Source: CAWARU01 sp963784575 (GTDB lineage Bacteria; Pseudomonadota; Gammaproteobacteria; UBA6186; Azoamicaceae). From it: a stretch of 64,000 nt of DNA. The position numbers and the translations under genes are program-made. Positions 43,171 to 53,301 of the stretch are shown here, one piece after another. The notes under the pieces are model-generated. The model saw nothing but the letters and a program-made list of their open reading frames with translations. It was not told the origin of the DNA and made no database searches. The DNA lies in NCBI GenBank assembly GCA_963784575.1, contig CAWARU010000002.1, positions 419,961 through 483,960 of the forward strand. The letters are read 5' to 3'. Position 1 is the first letter of the stretch. Every line of letters starts with the position of its first letter.

Positions 43171-46100
43171 TTAATCTTTTGTTTTTTTGATTTCTTGGTC
43201 TATCGGCTGGAACAAATATTGCAAGTCTTCTGCGGTGACTTTATTGGATTCAAAGAGTGTACCCGCTTCAAGTAAACCAGACAGCAGTCCTTGTTTGCGG
43301 TTTTGTAACTCGAGGATTTTCTCTTCAATCGTTCCTGTAGTAACCAGTTTATAAACAAAAACAGGTTTGGTTTGGCCAATACGATGCGCGCGATCAGTTG
43401 CTTGGTTTTCTGCAGCGGGATTCCACCAGGGATCATAATGAATGACGACGTCAGCGGCAGTAAGATTCAAACCAGTTCCTCCGGCTTTGAGGCTGATAAG
43501 GAAAACAGGCACTTTTCCCGATTGGAATTTCTCGATTGGCGTTTGACGATCGAGAGTGTCGCCAGTTAATTTGACATAATCAATACCGTGACTTTGCAAT
43601 TTCAATTCGATGAGAGCTAGCATGGAAGTGAAGGAAGAAAAGAGTAATATTTTACGACCGTTTTCAATCAATTCTTGCAACATATCGATCAAGAAGCTGA
43701 GTTTTGCTGAACCCTTCACTTTTTTTGCAGCATCTAGTGAAAGTAATCTGGAATTACAGCAGACTTGTCTTAATTTTAATAGAGCATCTAGAATAATGAT
43801 CTGGCTTTGGGCGAGGCCTTTCTGTTGTAGAGCGAGTTGTACTTTCGATTCCATGGCCATGCGGATGCTCTCATAGAGTTCTTGTTCATCTGTTTCAAGG
43901 CTAATCTTTTGAATAATGATAGTTTTAGGCGGTAATTCCTTCATAACTTGATCTTTGGTGCGGCGCAGGAGATAGGGTTTTATCCGCTGTTGTAAACTAG
44001 TACGTCTTTCCAGATCCCTTTGACGTTCAATAGGCGTTCTAAAAACTCGCGCAAATTGTTTGGAATATCCCAAAAAACCTGGAGATAAAAAATTAAATAA
44101 TGCCCAGAGCTCTCCTAAATGATTCTCCATAGGGGTGCCTGTTAAACATAGCCGATGCTCACTTTTTAATTGACGGAGGACTTGATAGGTTTTAGTATTC
44201 GCGTTTTTAACGGTTTGTGCTTCGTCTAAAATAATGCAAGAATATTCTTGGTCTAGAAAAATCTCTTGATCTCTAGTTAAAAGCGGGTAACTTGAAAGTA
44301 TGATGTCGTAGGATTTAATTTTATCAAAATCAGATTTACGATGTTGTCCTTGAAGGACTAGGACTTTAAAAGTTGGGGTGAATTGTTCAGATTCTTTGCG
44401 CCAATTTTGGAGGACGCTCGTTGGTGCTAAAATTAAACAGGGTTTTTTGAGCCGTCCCGCATCCTTTTCAACCGCCAAGTACGCCAAAGTTTGTACAGTT
44501 TTTCCAAGCCCCATATCGTCCGCTAGAATTCCTCCCAAGCGAAATTCTCGCAGAAAATTTAGCCATTCTAAGCCTTGTTTTTGATAATCACGCAATTGTC
44601 CCTTAAAGAGATCTGGTAATGTTACAGCTTGGATGCCTTGAAAATTTGCAAGTTTTTGGCTTAAATGTAGTAGCTTTTCAGCTCCAAGCCAGCGCATTCT
44701 TTCTGCTTTCATGGCATTTTCAAATTCCAGGAATTGGGAGGCATGAAAACGTGAAATTGCAAGACGTCCATCGGAATTTAGACTATTCGGATCATGCAAT
44801 TCAGAGAAAATCGATAAGATATATTGGATTTTCTCAAGCGGAATTTTACCTCTCTGGCCAGAGGGTAGGTGAATGCTAATATATTCTTTTTGCTCTTTTC
44901 CTGGGTGCTCATTTCCCGAGTGCTCATTTCCTGAGTTATTGGTAAATTTAAATTTCATCAGATCTCCACCCGGCAGAGTATTAATAATATCTACTAAGAT
45001 CGGCAGAAGATTGACTTTTTCTCCTTCGATAACAATTCCGAGTTCCATGCTAAACCAATCATTATTGTCAGTATTATCAGTACTATCATTATCGGTTTCC
45101 GAAAATTCTGTGTACCATTCTTCAATCGGAAGAAAATATTCGGCTGGGAAACTAGGATCAATATTAACTTGCCATCCTCGCTGTCTAAGTTCCGGGATTG
45201 CATTCTGTAAAAATTCAGTTTGGGATTGTGTATTGCCTATTTTAGCGATAATGAAATCCGTGGCAAGAATTTTTTCCAGGTCTAAAAATTCGGGATAATT
45301 TGTTAAAACCGCGAGTCCTCCTCGTTCACTGATATCTTTCAGAAAAAGGTTCTCTTGTGCCAGATCACGTATTATTTTTCGAAGCTCTTGCTTCTTCGGA
45401 TCATACTCTTGTAGCGCAAGCGGACTGTCTAATGAAATAGTTTTAGTCCCATATTTAAAAGATACTCGGCCAAGGGGTAAGCATTCTTTCTGTTTCGAAT
45501 GTTTTGAATGTATTGAATTCTTAGATTGTCTTGCATAAATAAAGGTACAATCCACCCCAAATAAATGCAATGTGGGTTCTGGTCCGAGATCTCGAATTTC
45601 CTGAATCGGTATTTGGGCTGGTAAGGCAATTTTTGTTATTTTTGCGAGTTTCTGCCCTGTGGATTCTTGCCCTGTTAAGAATTTATCTTTAAATTCTTTG
45701 AATTCCTTTGATATGTTGATCGAAGCTTCTGGAGTAAGTGGAGGAGCAAACAGGAGGGCCCCTGCTATTTTTGGATCTAATTCACACTCTAATGGACCAC
45801 ACAAACTTGTTTCAGTATCGATGTACCAGAGCGGGGAAATAGGTAAGACTAGAAGAGGTTTATTATTTTTATGGCAGTGAAATTTTTGTTCACCCTTTTC
45901 ATTTATCATCCAAGAAAATTCTGCTGATTCCACATTTCCAAGTTGAAGCGCTTTAGTATTTTGATGATTTCCAAAATAACATCGACCAGTTTTTAGCAAT
46001 TCACGAAGCAGGAAATCACTTCTTTCGCCATTTAGTACAAAATCATCAACAGAAGAATAAGATTTAGCAAAAAATTGTTTATACATTAAGTCAAGACGCG

Positions 46101-46788
46101 TTAAATTTTCTTGGTCTTCATCAGAAAGCATTTTGAATTGGGATTGTGAAGTAAATGAAAAGGGTTTACTCACGCCATACCCCCCCTGTTTGAGCAGGCG
46201 TGCCATCTGCAATTTTACAGTAACCCGCGGAGGAGCATAGAGATAAGGTTTAGTCTGTAATATATAGATTAAATGATATTCATCAGGTTTCTTCTGACTT
46301 ACTTTTTCTGAAAAAGAGTTGCTAAAAATATTGAACCAAGTATGAAATTCTGAATTTTGTGGTTTGGAATCTGATCTGGAGACAATATGAGCTATGTCGA
46401 AAACTTGTTTTGAGGCAAGAGGTTGTTTAGACAAATTTTGAGTGTCCTGATTCTTAAAATCCGCTCTCTCTACTTTTCTTGCTATATTGCCTAGTAAAAG
46501 GCCGCAATACAGAGCCTCTAGCAAAGCCGCCACAATATGTTTGCAACCGTAGCGAAGCGGGCAGGTACAGGTACCATCAATATATTCATATTCATCGTCT
46601 AATTCAATTATTATATGGTATGGATTGCGCTCAGAGCCTGATACAGTTGCCTGTAACAGATATTCCTCTTTAAGAAGTTGAATATCGATAACATGTCCGT
46701 ATTTTTGGTAGGATTTTCCCTTTAGGTAGGTATTAGACCCAAATATTTCCTTAATATCTTTTTCATTGAACCCGATGATGCTTGACAT
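43171..46788 (-). CDS. SWIM-domain SNF2-family helicase
   Basis: This is about 1205 residues. The N-terminal SWIM zinc finger is CTCPLRYGCKH (CxC...CxH) at about residue 74. A long middle region contains several low-complexity Asn/Asp/Ser/His insertions. The C-terminal half holds SNF2 motifs: ILADDMGLGKTVQTLAYL (I), CIILDEAQ (II), LTGTPMEN (III), LISLKAGGTGLNLTAADVVIHYD (V) and ATDRAHRIGQTKPVFVYKL (VI). Such proteins are ATP-dependent DNA translocases related to RapA/HepA. ATG 46788 is preferred over TTG 46839. It is a single gene. Confidence 0.9.
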   Translation of the reverse strand: MSSIIGFNEKDIKEIFGSNTYLKGKSYQKYGHVIDIQLLKEEYLLQATVSGSERNPYHIIIELDDEYEYIDGTCTCPLRYGCKHIVAALLEALYCGLLLGNIARKVERADFKNQDTQNLSKQPLASKQVFDIAHIVSRSDSKPQNSEFHTWFNIFSNSFSEKVSQKKPDEYHLIYILQTKPYLYAPPRVTVKLQMARLLKQGGYGVSKPFSFTSQSQFKMLSDEDQENLTRLDLMYKQFFAKSYSSVDDFVLNGERSDFLLRELLKTGRCYFGNHQNTKALQLGNVESAEFSWMINEKGEQKFHCHKNNKPLLVLPISPLWYIDTETSLCGPLECELDPKIAGALLFAPPLTPEASINISKEFKEFKDKFLTGQESTGQKLAKITKIALPAQIPIQEIRDLGPEPTLHLFGVDCTFIYARQSKNSIHSKHSKQKECLPLGRVSFKYGTKTISLDSPLALQEYDPKKQELRKIIRDLAQENLFLKDISERGGLAVLTNYPEFLDLEKILATDFIIAKIGNTQSQTEFLQNAIPELRQRGWQVNIDPSFPAEYFLPIEEWYTEFSETDNDSTDNTDNNDWFSMELGIVIEGEKVNLLPILVDIINTLPGGDLMKFKFTNNSGNEHSGNEHPGKEQKEYISIHLPSGQRGKIPLEKIQYILSIFSELHDPNSLNSDGRLAISRFHASQFLEFENAMKAERMRWLGAEKLLHLSQKLANFQGIQAVTLPDLFKGQLRDYQKQGLEWLNFLREFRLGGILADDMGLGKTVQTLAYLAVEKDAGRLKKPCLILAPTSVLQNWRKESEQFTPTFKVLVLQGQHRKSDFDKIKSYDIILSSYPLLTRDQEIFLDQEYSCIILDEAQTVKNANTKTYQVLRQLKSEHRLCLTGTPMENHLGELWALFNFLSPGFLGYSKQFARVFRTPIERQRDLERRTSLQQRIKPYLLRRTKDQVMKELPPKTIIIQKISLETDEQELYESIRMAMESKVQLALQQKGLAQSQIIILDALLKLRQVCCNSRLLSLDAAKKVKGSAKLSFLIDMLQELIENGRKILLFSSFTSMLALIELKLQSHGIDYVKLTGDTLDRQTPIEKFQSGKVPVFLISLKAGGTGLNLTAADVVIHYDPWWNPAAENQATDRAHRIGQTKPVFVYKLVTTGTIEEKILELQNRKQGLLSGLLEAGTLFESNKVTAEDLQYLFQPIDQEIKKTKD

Positions 46789-46924
46789 GAGTTTTTTCAG
46801 TTCCAATGTTTTAGTTGCGTGAATTTTGTGAAATAGCAATTAACTTCTATTGCTTGTTTGAGGTCGTCCTTTCTATTAAACATTGGAAGTATATCATAAG
46901 AGAGGTGTTCTATCATCACAGTAC

Positions 46925-47377
46925 TTATTTTAAGGCTTCTACTTCTAATACAGTGCCTTTCATGCTAATTACCTTGACACGAGATCCCCTAACTTGATCA
47001 GGGCCAGAAACCAACCAAACTGTATCACCAATTTTTATTTTGCCATGGCCATTTACAATGGACTCTTGAAGTGAGTAGATATTTCCCAAAAATTGCTTTT
47101 CTTTTTGGTTTAAAGTATTGCCAGAAGCAGTTGCGGGTCTTTTTTTCACATAATTCCAAAGGAAAATATTGGTAGTAATGACTAGGACACAAAATAAGAG
47201 GCCTTGATATTGCCAGGCTAAGTTTGGAAATAACCATTGTAAAACGCCAACAACTAGCGCAGAAAGGGAAATCACTAACAGAAATAAGCTTCCGAATGCA
47301 ATAATTTCTGCAACTGCAAGAAAAATTGCAATGCCTATCCACATCCAGGAATTAAATGCAAAAATTTCTGACATCAT
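46925..47377 (-). CDS. nfeD: NfeD-family membrane protein
   Basis: This is a 150-residue short NfeD. Three to four N-terminal membrane segments (WMWIGIAIFLAVAEIIAFGSL onward) are followed by a small OB-fold domain starting LGNIYSLQESIVNGHGKIKIGDTVW and ending VKVISMKGTVLEVEAL. Short NfeD proteins act with SPFH/stomatin partners; here the partner gene is immediately upstream (43 bp), the same arrangement as E. coli ybbJ-qmcA. AAGGAG precedes the start. Confidence 0.9.
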   Translation of the reverse strand: MMSEIFAFNSWMWIGIAIFLAVAEIIAFGSLFLLVISLSALVVGVLQWLFPNLAWQYQGLLFCVLVITTNIFLWNYVKKRPATASGNTLNQKEKQFLGNIYSLQESIVNGHGKIKIGDTVWLVSGPDQVRGSRVKVISMKGTVLEVEALK

Positions 47378-47419
47378 GAGTGCTCCTTGTCATGAGGGTA
47401 TCTTTCATGAGATTACCTT

Positions 47420-48463
47420 TTATGAGGATTCCTTTTCAAATTTCTCGCCAGATGTCCTTGCAAAGTGATCGTCATAATTGTGAGAAGTATTTTTTTGATG
47501 AATTTTGTGACGCTCTTCCTTTCTTTCCATATTCATATCCATATTCTTGTCCTTTTTTCCAAAAACTTCTTTTGCAATTTCACCGATGCCGCCCAAGCTT
47601 CCTGCAATTTGGCTCATTTCCATCGGAACAATCATGACTTTTTGATTGGGTGCACTGGCCATTTTACCCAAAGCTTCTATATATTTTTGCGCAATGAAAT
47701 AATTGATGGCTTGCACACTGCCATCAGAAATTGCTTTTGAAACCATTGCAGTGGCAGCGGCTTCAGCGCTACCTTGACGTTCACGGGCCTCAGATTCTAG
47801 AAACACGGTTTGTTTTCTGGCCTCTGCATCGAGTATGCGGGAGGCTTTTTCGCCTTCCGCTCTTAGTATTTGGGCTTGTTTGATGCCTTCTGCTTCCAAG
47901 ACTGTGGCTCTTTTTTCTCGTTCAGCTTTCATTTGCGCAGCCATAGCTTCAACCAAATCCCGTGGCGGAGCGATGTCTTTAATTTCGATTCGGGTGACTT
48001 TTACTCCCCAAGGTGCAGTTGCTTCATCAATAACAGATAACAAACGTGAATTAATTACATCTCGATGTGACAGCATTTCATCCAAATCTAGCGATCCTAA
48101 GACTGTTCTGATATTTGTGAGCGTCAAGTTTTGAATAGCACGTTCTAAATCTCGCACTTCATAGGTTGCTTTTGCGCAATCAATGACTTGAAAAAACACA
48201 ACAGCGTCTACTCGAACCATGGCATTGTCTTTGCTGATGATTTCTTGTGGTGCAATGTCCAATACTTGTTCCATCATAATAATCTTTGCACCGATTCGAT
48301 CCACAAAGGGAATGATAATGGAAAGACCCGGTTTTAGAGCATGTGTAAAGCGGCCAAATCGTATGACAGTCCATTCAAAACCCTGTGGTACTTGCTTAAC
48401 GGACATGAAAATGACGATGACTGCAAACAGAACGCATAAACCAATAACTATTTGTAGTTCCAT
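47420..48463 (-). CDS. qmcA: SPFH/stomatin-family membrane protein, QmcA-like
   Basis: This is 347 residues. It has one N-terminal membrane helix (VIGLCVLFAVIVIFMSV), the SPFH/Band-7 domain (VPQGFEWTVIRFGRFTHAL, LKPGLSIIIPFVDRI, TNIRTVLGSLDLDEML, WGVKVTRIEIKDI) and the long Ala/Glu coiled coil (EREKRATVLEAEGIKQAQIL). It oligomerises in the inner membrane and is paired with NfeD. The tail after KEVFGKKD is a Met/Asp/Asn/His-rich extension. GAGGAC upstream of the ATG fits the start. It is the first gene of the qmcA-nfeD operon. Confidence 0.92.
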   Translation of the reverse strand: MELQIVIGLCVLFAVIVIFMSVKQVPQGFEWTVIRFGRFTHALKPGLSIIIPFVDRIGAKIIMMEQVLDIAPQEIISKDNAMVRVDAVVFFQVIDCAKATYEVRDLERAIQNLTLTNIRTVLGSLDLDEMLSHRDVINSRLLSVIDEATAPWGVKVTRIEIKDIAPPRDLVEAMAAQMKAEREKRATVLEAEGIKQAQILRAEGEKASRILDAEARKQTVFLESEARERQGSAEAAATAMVSKAISDGSVQAINYFIAQKYIEALGKMASAPNQKVMIVPMEMSQIAGSLGGIGEIAKEVFGKKDKNMDMNMERKEERHKIHQKNTSHNYDDHFARTSGEKFEKESS

Positions 48464-48707
48464 ATTTTTGTCCTCTTATTTAACTTTGCATAACTTGCAT
48501 GAAAAGAATAATAACTGCCAACTAAAAAAATTTTAATAGATATTGATGATTATTTTACAGTTTTACAATCAGTTGATCAACTTTCAGATCATACTAATAT
48601 CTGAGCTGACTTAAGCAATTTAGCATACGAGGAAATTCTAGGATAAATATCGCATTTATTTAAAGAAATCTATTCATGATAATCAATCTTTTAGTAATTG
48701 TTCTTGT

Positions 48708-48763
48708 ATTGAACAATTTGCAATAAATTATTTTTATTGATCAATTTGCAATAAATAATTTGT
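48708..48763 (+). repeat. 28-bp imperfect tandem duplication
   Basis: Two adjacent 28-bp units (48708-48735 and 48736-48763) share CAATTTGCAATAAAT, and a third partial unit begins ATTGCAT. It ends 50 bp before the 48814 gene, so it sits in its promoter region. The rest of the 48464-48813 gap is AT-rich with no gene visible. Confidence 0.85.
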
Positions 48764-48813
48764 ATTGCATACCTTGCATGGATTGTTTGTATAAAAAAAT
48801 GGAGTAAATAATT

Positions 48814-49233
48814 ATGAAAGATATTGCAACCTTGAAGAAGTATATTTTAGAAGCGGAAGATATTTCTGCTACGGTAAAGTATTTTTTTGACTTAATAGAG
48901 GAGCGAGAAGGAAAACTATGCAATCATACAGAAGTCAGGCTAGACAATGCAAATTCAGATCCTGAATTTTCTCTGGCTTTAAAAGCCGCAATGCATGCGG
49001 TAGGAAATCGACTGAAAAAAACCATGAAGATCATGAACGAAAGGTATATGAAAATAGAAAGAGAAAGATTTTACCATGGCTATTGTATTTTATCAGGGAT
49101 TCCTGTTCCTGTATTAATCTTGTATTGTAGTGAGTATCAAGTTGGAATAACAGTTGTGAGTAAACTCGATGGCAATACGAATTTCATTCGATTTTCATTG
49201 ATGCAATGGGACGAAAATTGTGCAATACATTAG
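48814..49233 (+). CDS. Hypothetical protein
   Basis: This is 139 residues. GGAG about 11 nt upstream supports ATG 48814. The N-terminal half is helical and charged (KKYILEAEDISATVKYFFDL, ALKAAMHAVGNRLKKTMKIM), and the C-terminal half is strand-rich (GIPVPVLILYCSEYQVGITVV). There is no signal peptide and no family I recognise. It stands alone between divergent qmcA and convergent sixA. Confidence 0.55.
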   Translation: MKDIATLKKYILEAEDISATVKYFFDLIEEREGKLCNHTEVRLDNANSDPEFSLALKAAMHAVGNRLKKTMKIMNERYMKIERERFYHGYCILSGIPVPVLILYCSEYQVGITVVSKLDGNTNFIRFSLMQWDENCAIH

Positions 49234-49337
49234 AAAATTATAGTTCTTTGTTAGGAAAATTAATATAACTGGGGCATTATCTGTGCATTATTAAAGAACT
49301 TTTGACACTTCGTTTTTTGTTATTTGTATATTAATTT

Positions 49338-49372
49338 TGGACAAAATAGCAGTTTAACTTCTATTTTGTCCA
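49338..49372. terminator. Bidirectional terminator hairpin
   Basis: TGGACAAAATAG (49338-49349) and CTATTTTGTCCA (49361-49372) are perfect 12-bp complements with an 11-nt loop, flanked by TTTT on one side and AATTTT on the other. It lies between the convergent genes 48814-49233 and 49502-49975. Nothing else is visible in this gap. Confidence 0.6.
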
Positions 49373-49501
49373 TTTTAAAATATTTTACTTTAAATTCATT
49401 GGATTAACATGATGTTTACAATCACTAATATACAAAAAATCAATGATTTATGCCCAGCATAGTAGAATTGTCAACAGGCCCTAATTAGTTGGTTCAGATG
49501 G

Positions 49502-49975
49502 TCAAATAATATCTGGGCACAACATCCATTTTAAAATCCAGTTTGTTCTGAAGGATTTTTCGAAGCTTGCAATAGTGACTGTTCCAAAATCAAGAAAAAT
49601 AAGATTTTCATTACCGCATAAAAGTCGTGCTGCAAGCTTTGCAAGATAGGGCAAATGGCCTGCGATTAATAAAGAGTAATCAGATTTTTCATTGGAACGT
49701 GCTTCAAGTTCTTGCACCATGGACTCAATCTCATCCAAAGGTTCTAAACCTTTCTGCATGGAAATTTTTGCTTCTGGATTAATAAAATTTGCCAAGATCT
49801 CAGCAGTTTCTTTGGCACGAAGCTTGGAACTGTGATAAAATTCATCTACTTGAATTTTGTGGGCAAGAAATTGTCCTACTCTTTCTACCTCTTTTTTGCC
49901 TGCAGCACTCAATGGTTTTTTAGGATCAACGGATTCTTCCACACTCTCGCCATGACGCACTAAATATACTTTCAT
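49502..49975 (-). CDS. sixA: Phosphohistidine phosphatase SixA
   Basis: This is a 157-residue histidine phosphatase. The catalytic RHG is in KVYLVRHGESV, the second Arg region is SSKLRAKETAEIL and the second catalytic His is in LLIAGHLPYLAKLAA. It has no lid insertion, as in SixA, which dephosphorylates His-phosphorylated proteins such as PTSNtr or HPt domains. AAGGAG upstream of the ATG is a good ribosome site. Confidence 0.88.
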   Translation of the reverse strand: MKVYLVRHGESVEESVDPKKPLSAAGKKEVERVGQFLAHKIQVDEFYHSSKLRAKETAEILANFINPEAKISMQKGLEPLDEIESMVQELEARSNEKSDYSLLIAGHLPYLAKLAARLLCGNENLIFLDFGTVTIASFEKSFRTNWILKWMLCPDII

Positions 49976-50022
49976 AGAATTGCTCCTTTGTTCCTTAGCT
50001 CCTTGCCAATTTGTTCCTTATC

Positions 50023-53000
50023 CTATGCGGGCCTAGCAGTCCCAATAGAACCATAATCATCTCCATCCCTATCTGGCCTGTCTCTTCTTTGTATCTCCTG
50101 TTTCTCCTGCTTTTCCTTTTTCTTTTGTCGTTTTTTTGCATTCTTTTTTTGCTGCTTATTTCTTTTGGCCTCTTCTTCAGCAGAGAGCGGAGTGCTTGCC
50201 CCTGCGATAGGAGTAGAAACAGCTCGTGCGTTTCGTTCCGCCAGCGATTTTGTGTCAGACGCTAATTTACCTTCGATTTGAGTTGCAAATGCTCTGCTTG
50301 CCACGAATTGGGGTGTGATAGCGGTGCCTTGACTTCGTGCACTGCCTACTCCATCCTGACTACTTATAACGCTTACACTGTGTTCCACATCCCTAGTTAT
50401 TTTGTCTATTGCTGAGGACCTCATATGTGCAGCACTTTGCGTGGTTTCTCCAGTAATTTTGTCGATAGCAGAAGATGGCAAGGGTGACAAAGATGACTGG
50501 GGCTTCTTTTGTAAAGATGCAATATCATTTAATAGAGCACTCTTAATGTCTTTTAGAAAATGATCAAACCGCCACGCATCGACACAGTTAGGATCTTCTA
50601 TCCCATAAGTCGTATATTCTTTAGCAATAAGCTCAGGGCTCGAAAATTTCTTTTTAAATTCAAGAAGTTTATCGACTATTTGAGACAAAGCTGCTTCAAA
50701 GAAGTGCTTCTTCATATCAAGGTGAGCAGGATCGACTGGCGCGAGAACAGCGTCAAGCAATTCGGTAGTTAATAATCGAAGAAAAATAGTTCTTCCTTGC
50801 ATCATTGGACCATTCATTTCTCTCGCAAATGTAATTATTATGCTCTCTAGGATACTAGCAGCATCTCGATTGGCATTAATTTGAAATAATGCTTTTGCAG
50901 AGGGTTTTATAACGTAAAACAATTCTCTACAAAGCTTTGGAGAGAGATGTTCTGGAAAAATTCCAAAGGATTCATACTGCTGAAGCAGCACTTTAGGATG
51001 TGGGACGCGCTCTAATCTCTCTTCATTAGAGAGTATGAATAGTTTCTCTCCAAGATTGTATTCCTTAAATCGTGGGTGGGAAGTTCTTTCCATGGCCTCA
51101 CCACGGTATATAATTTTTAAGGAATCCGGCATTGCTTTTATAGCTCGACTCAGTGTTTTTTGATGCCATTCAATATCTTGTTGAAGTGCAGGATAGAGAT
51201 CCAAAAGCTTCGAAAGAATAAGTTTGGACCAATCTTTAGGGGATATAGTATCTTGATTGATAAATGCAATGATTCTTTGAGCTTCCTCAAGCACCTCTTT
51301 TTTCAAAGTAGGATGCGCAAGAATCTTATCAAGTTCATATCGCATTATCCAAGATAATAGTATGGTTTTTCCGACATCAGTAGTTGCAATCTTAAGGATA
51401 TTCTCAATTTTATAGACATCATTCATCGTTAAGCTGTAAATTTTTTGAATCATGCCCAGAGATAGTTTAATTCTACACAAAAGATCTATCACCAAGGGCG
51501 AATATATCCTTGTGGGATAGCCGCTTTTAGGCTCACATTTATTGGCTGCCCAAATAAATTCTTGTACTGCGGCTGGATCAGCTCCGAATTTAAGTGCGGA
51601 CAAGTAGATGTTTCGATAGTCTGAATTAACCTCTTTTAAAACAGGGACTGTTTTTACTATTTTGATTAATTGAAGAGTATCCTGATCTTGCTGTTCCTTA
51701 TGATGTTTCCTTTGTTCTTTGCTGTCTTTTTGATCTGCACTCTCTTGAGTTGCGCTTTTATCCCTTTGCATAGCTGCTACCTGAATAGCTGCATCTTCAG
51801 GCGCTTGTACAACTGTACCTTCGAGTACTTGAATAACAGGAAAAAATCCCCCGAGTATTTCATTTGCTAAAATTTCAAATTCAATTTCCCTCTCTTTTAA
51901 AAAATTGTGGTACGAAAATCCTATAGGCGCCAATAGTCTTTCGAATTTATCCGTTGTGACGACTTCTAAAAATTTCTCTTTCGCAGCTTCAATTATTTTT
52001 TTGTCACATTTAGCAGCATCGAGTTTGGTTAGGCTATTTGATATAAACCAATGGCCACTAGAATAACGTGAGTCGCGAATATTATTACTCGCATCAATTT
52101 GATATATTTTTTCAGCAGGAATTTTTGCTTTCAATAACTCTGTCAACACGCGCCCTTCTATATGACGTGGGAGAATGCCGACTTCTTTGCATTTTTGTAT
52201 TTCCGCAGGATCGACGCCTTTCCTTATGGCGGAATCGTAAACAGAATATTTGAAATAATAATCTTCAAATCGATAGGTCTCACCCTCTGGATAGAGTGTG
52301 GTATCAGAATAACACCATATAGATTTTGGCAAAGGTTCATCAGGTGATACTTTTGCACGCTTTGCAACGAGATCACACCATTCTAGATCTTCTAGTAGAT
52401 AGGGATTAAAAATACGATAGAGGTTTCTTGACCAATAATCCTTGAAAATATTAGCCATGAGCTCTTTTTGTTTCGGTTCTTCAAGCTTTAGGGCATTAAA
52501 ATATCTCACTCTGAGATCTTCTGGACACATTTCATCTAGAATTTCTTTTTTATTCTTTTTTGCCCTAATTCGAGTCAAAAGTATTTTAATTTCTTCAATA
52601 AGGGCTTTTTCTACATTTGGAGAGTTATGAATTCTTTGATGCCAAATCCTACTTATAAAGGATAAGAGTATATTTTTTTCAAAAGAAGTGGTAGTTTCCT
52701 TAATGCACTGTTCAAGCTTATAAGCATGATTCCCAGTGAAACAAAATATATCCTGAGCACTATATTTTGTTCTACAAAGGAGATCCAGCATTAAGGGAGG
52801 ACTCATTCCTTCAGGATAACAATCCGCATAACATCCTGCAGTAATGATGCCGTTTAGTTTGGTGCATTCTAATACTACTTTAGGATCGGCTCCACGTTCT
52901 AAGGCGCAGCGGTAGATATCTCTGGTTGATTCATAATTGCTATTTTGGCTAAGTGCTTGTTCGATATTTTCTAAGATCGATTTTGCCTCTATTGCCACAG

Positions 53001-53049
53001 ATTCTTTTTTCAGAGATTGGACAGATTCTTTATCTAAGTTTGCTGACAT
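50023..53049 (-). CDS. Large four-module protein, unknown function
   Basis: This is a 1008-residue protein with no signal or membrane segment. It has an ancient internal duplication of about 420 residues, and each half again contains two related modules. The modules begin ALERGADPKVVLE, SAIRKGVDPAEIQK, SALKFGADPAAVQE and RVPHPKVLLQ, and each is followed by a (P)LLxDLL- or ELL-type helix and an I-xx-I element. The last 130 residues hold a doubled SSAIDKIT motif and a very basic Lys/Arg/Gln stretch (NKQQKKNAKKRQKKKEKQEK), which could bind nucleic acid or serve as a localisation signal. I recognise no family. AAGGAACC precedes the ATG. Confidence 0.75.
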   Translation of the reverse strand: MSANLDKESVQSLKKESVAIEAKSILENIEQALSQNSNYESTRDIYRCALERGADPKVVLECTKLNGIITAGCYADCYPEGMSPPLMLDLLCRTKYSAQDIFCFTGNHAYKLEQCIKETTTSFEKNILLSFISRIWHQRIHNSPNVEKALIEEIKILLTRIRAKKNKKEILDEMCPEDLRVRYFNALKLEEPKQKELMANIFKDYWSRNLYRIFNPYLLEDLEWCDLVAKRAKVSPDEPLPKSIWCYSDTTLYPEGETYRFEDYYFKYSVYDSAIRKGVDPAEIQKCKEVGILPRHIEGRVLTELLKAKIPAEKIYQIDASNNIRDSRYSSGHWFISNSLTKLDAAKCDKKIIEAAKEKFLEVVTTDKFERLLAPIGFSYHNFLKEREIEFEILANEILGGFFPVIQVLEGTVVQAPEDAAIQVAAMQRDKSATQESADQKDSKEQRKHHKEQQDQDTLQLIKIVKTVPVLKEVNSDYRNIYLSALKFGADPAAVQEFIWAANKCEPKSGYPTRIYSPLVIDLLCRIKLSLGMIQKIYSLTMNDVYKIENILKIATTDVGKTILLSWIMRYELDKILAHPTLKKEVLEEAQRIIAFINQDTISPKDWSKLILSKLLDLYPALQQDIEWHQKTLSRAIKAMPDSLKIIYRGEAMERTSHPRFKEYNLGEKLFILSNEERLERVPHPKVLLQQYESFGIFPEHLSPKLCRELFYVIKPSAKALFQINANRDAASILESIIITFAREMNGPMMQGRTIFLRLLTTELLDAVLAPVDPAHLDMKKHFFEAALSQIVDKLLEFKKKFSSPELIAKEYTTYGIEDPNCVDAWRFDHFLKDIKSALLNDIASLQKKPQSSLSPLPSSAIDKITGETTQSAAHMRSSAIDKITRDVEHSVSVISSQDGVGSARSQGTAITPQFVASRAFATQIEGKLASDTKSLAERNARAVSTPIAGASTPLSAEEEAKRNKQQKKNAKKRQKKKEKQEKQEIQRRDRPDRDGDDYGSIGTARPA

Positions 53050-53301
53050 AATTATGGTTCCTTAATTTTCTTTCTATATTCAATATTTACAATATTGAAT
53101 AATATAAGAAATAAATAAATGTATAAATTTGAACAAAAACTTTACCACAATTTAGCTTTTTTTAATAGCGCGTTAAGCTTTAAAATTGACTTTGGCCAAC
53201 TGGCTTATGACTGAGCAATTTACCAGTATTTACTTTCTATATAATTCTGTTAGCATTATCCGCTTCTTAAGTTTTGTTTTTTTTTGGAACTTAGGAGCGA
53301 A

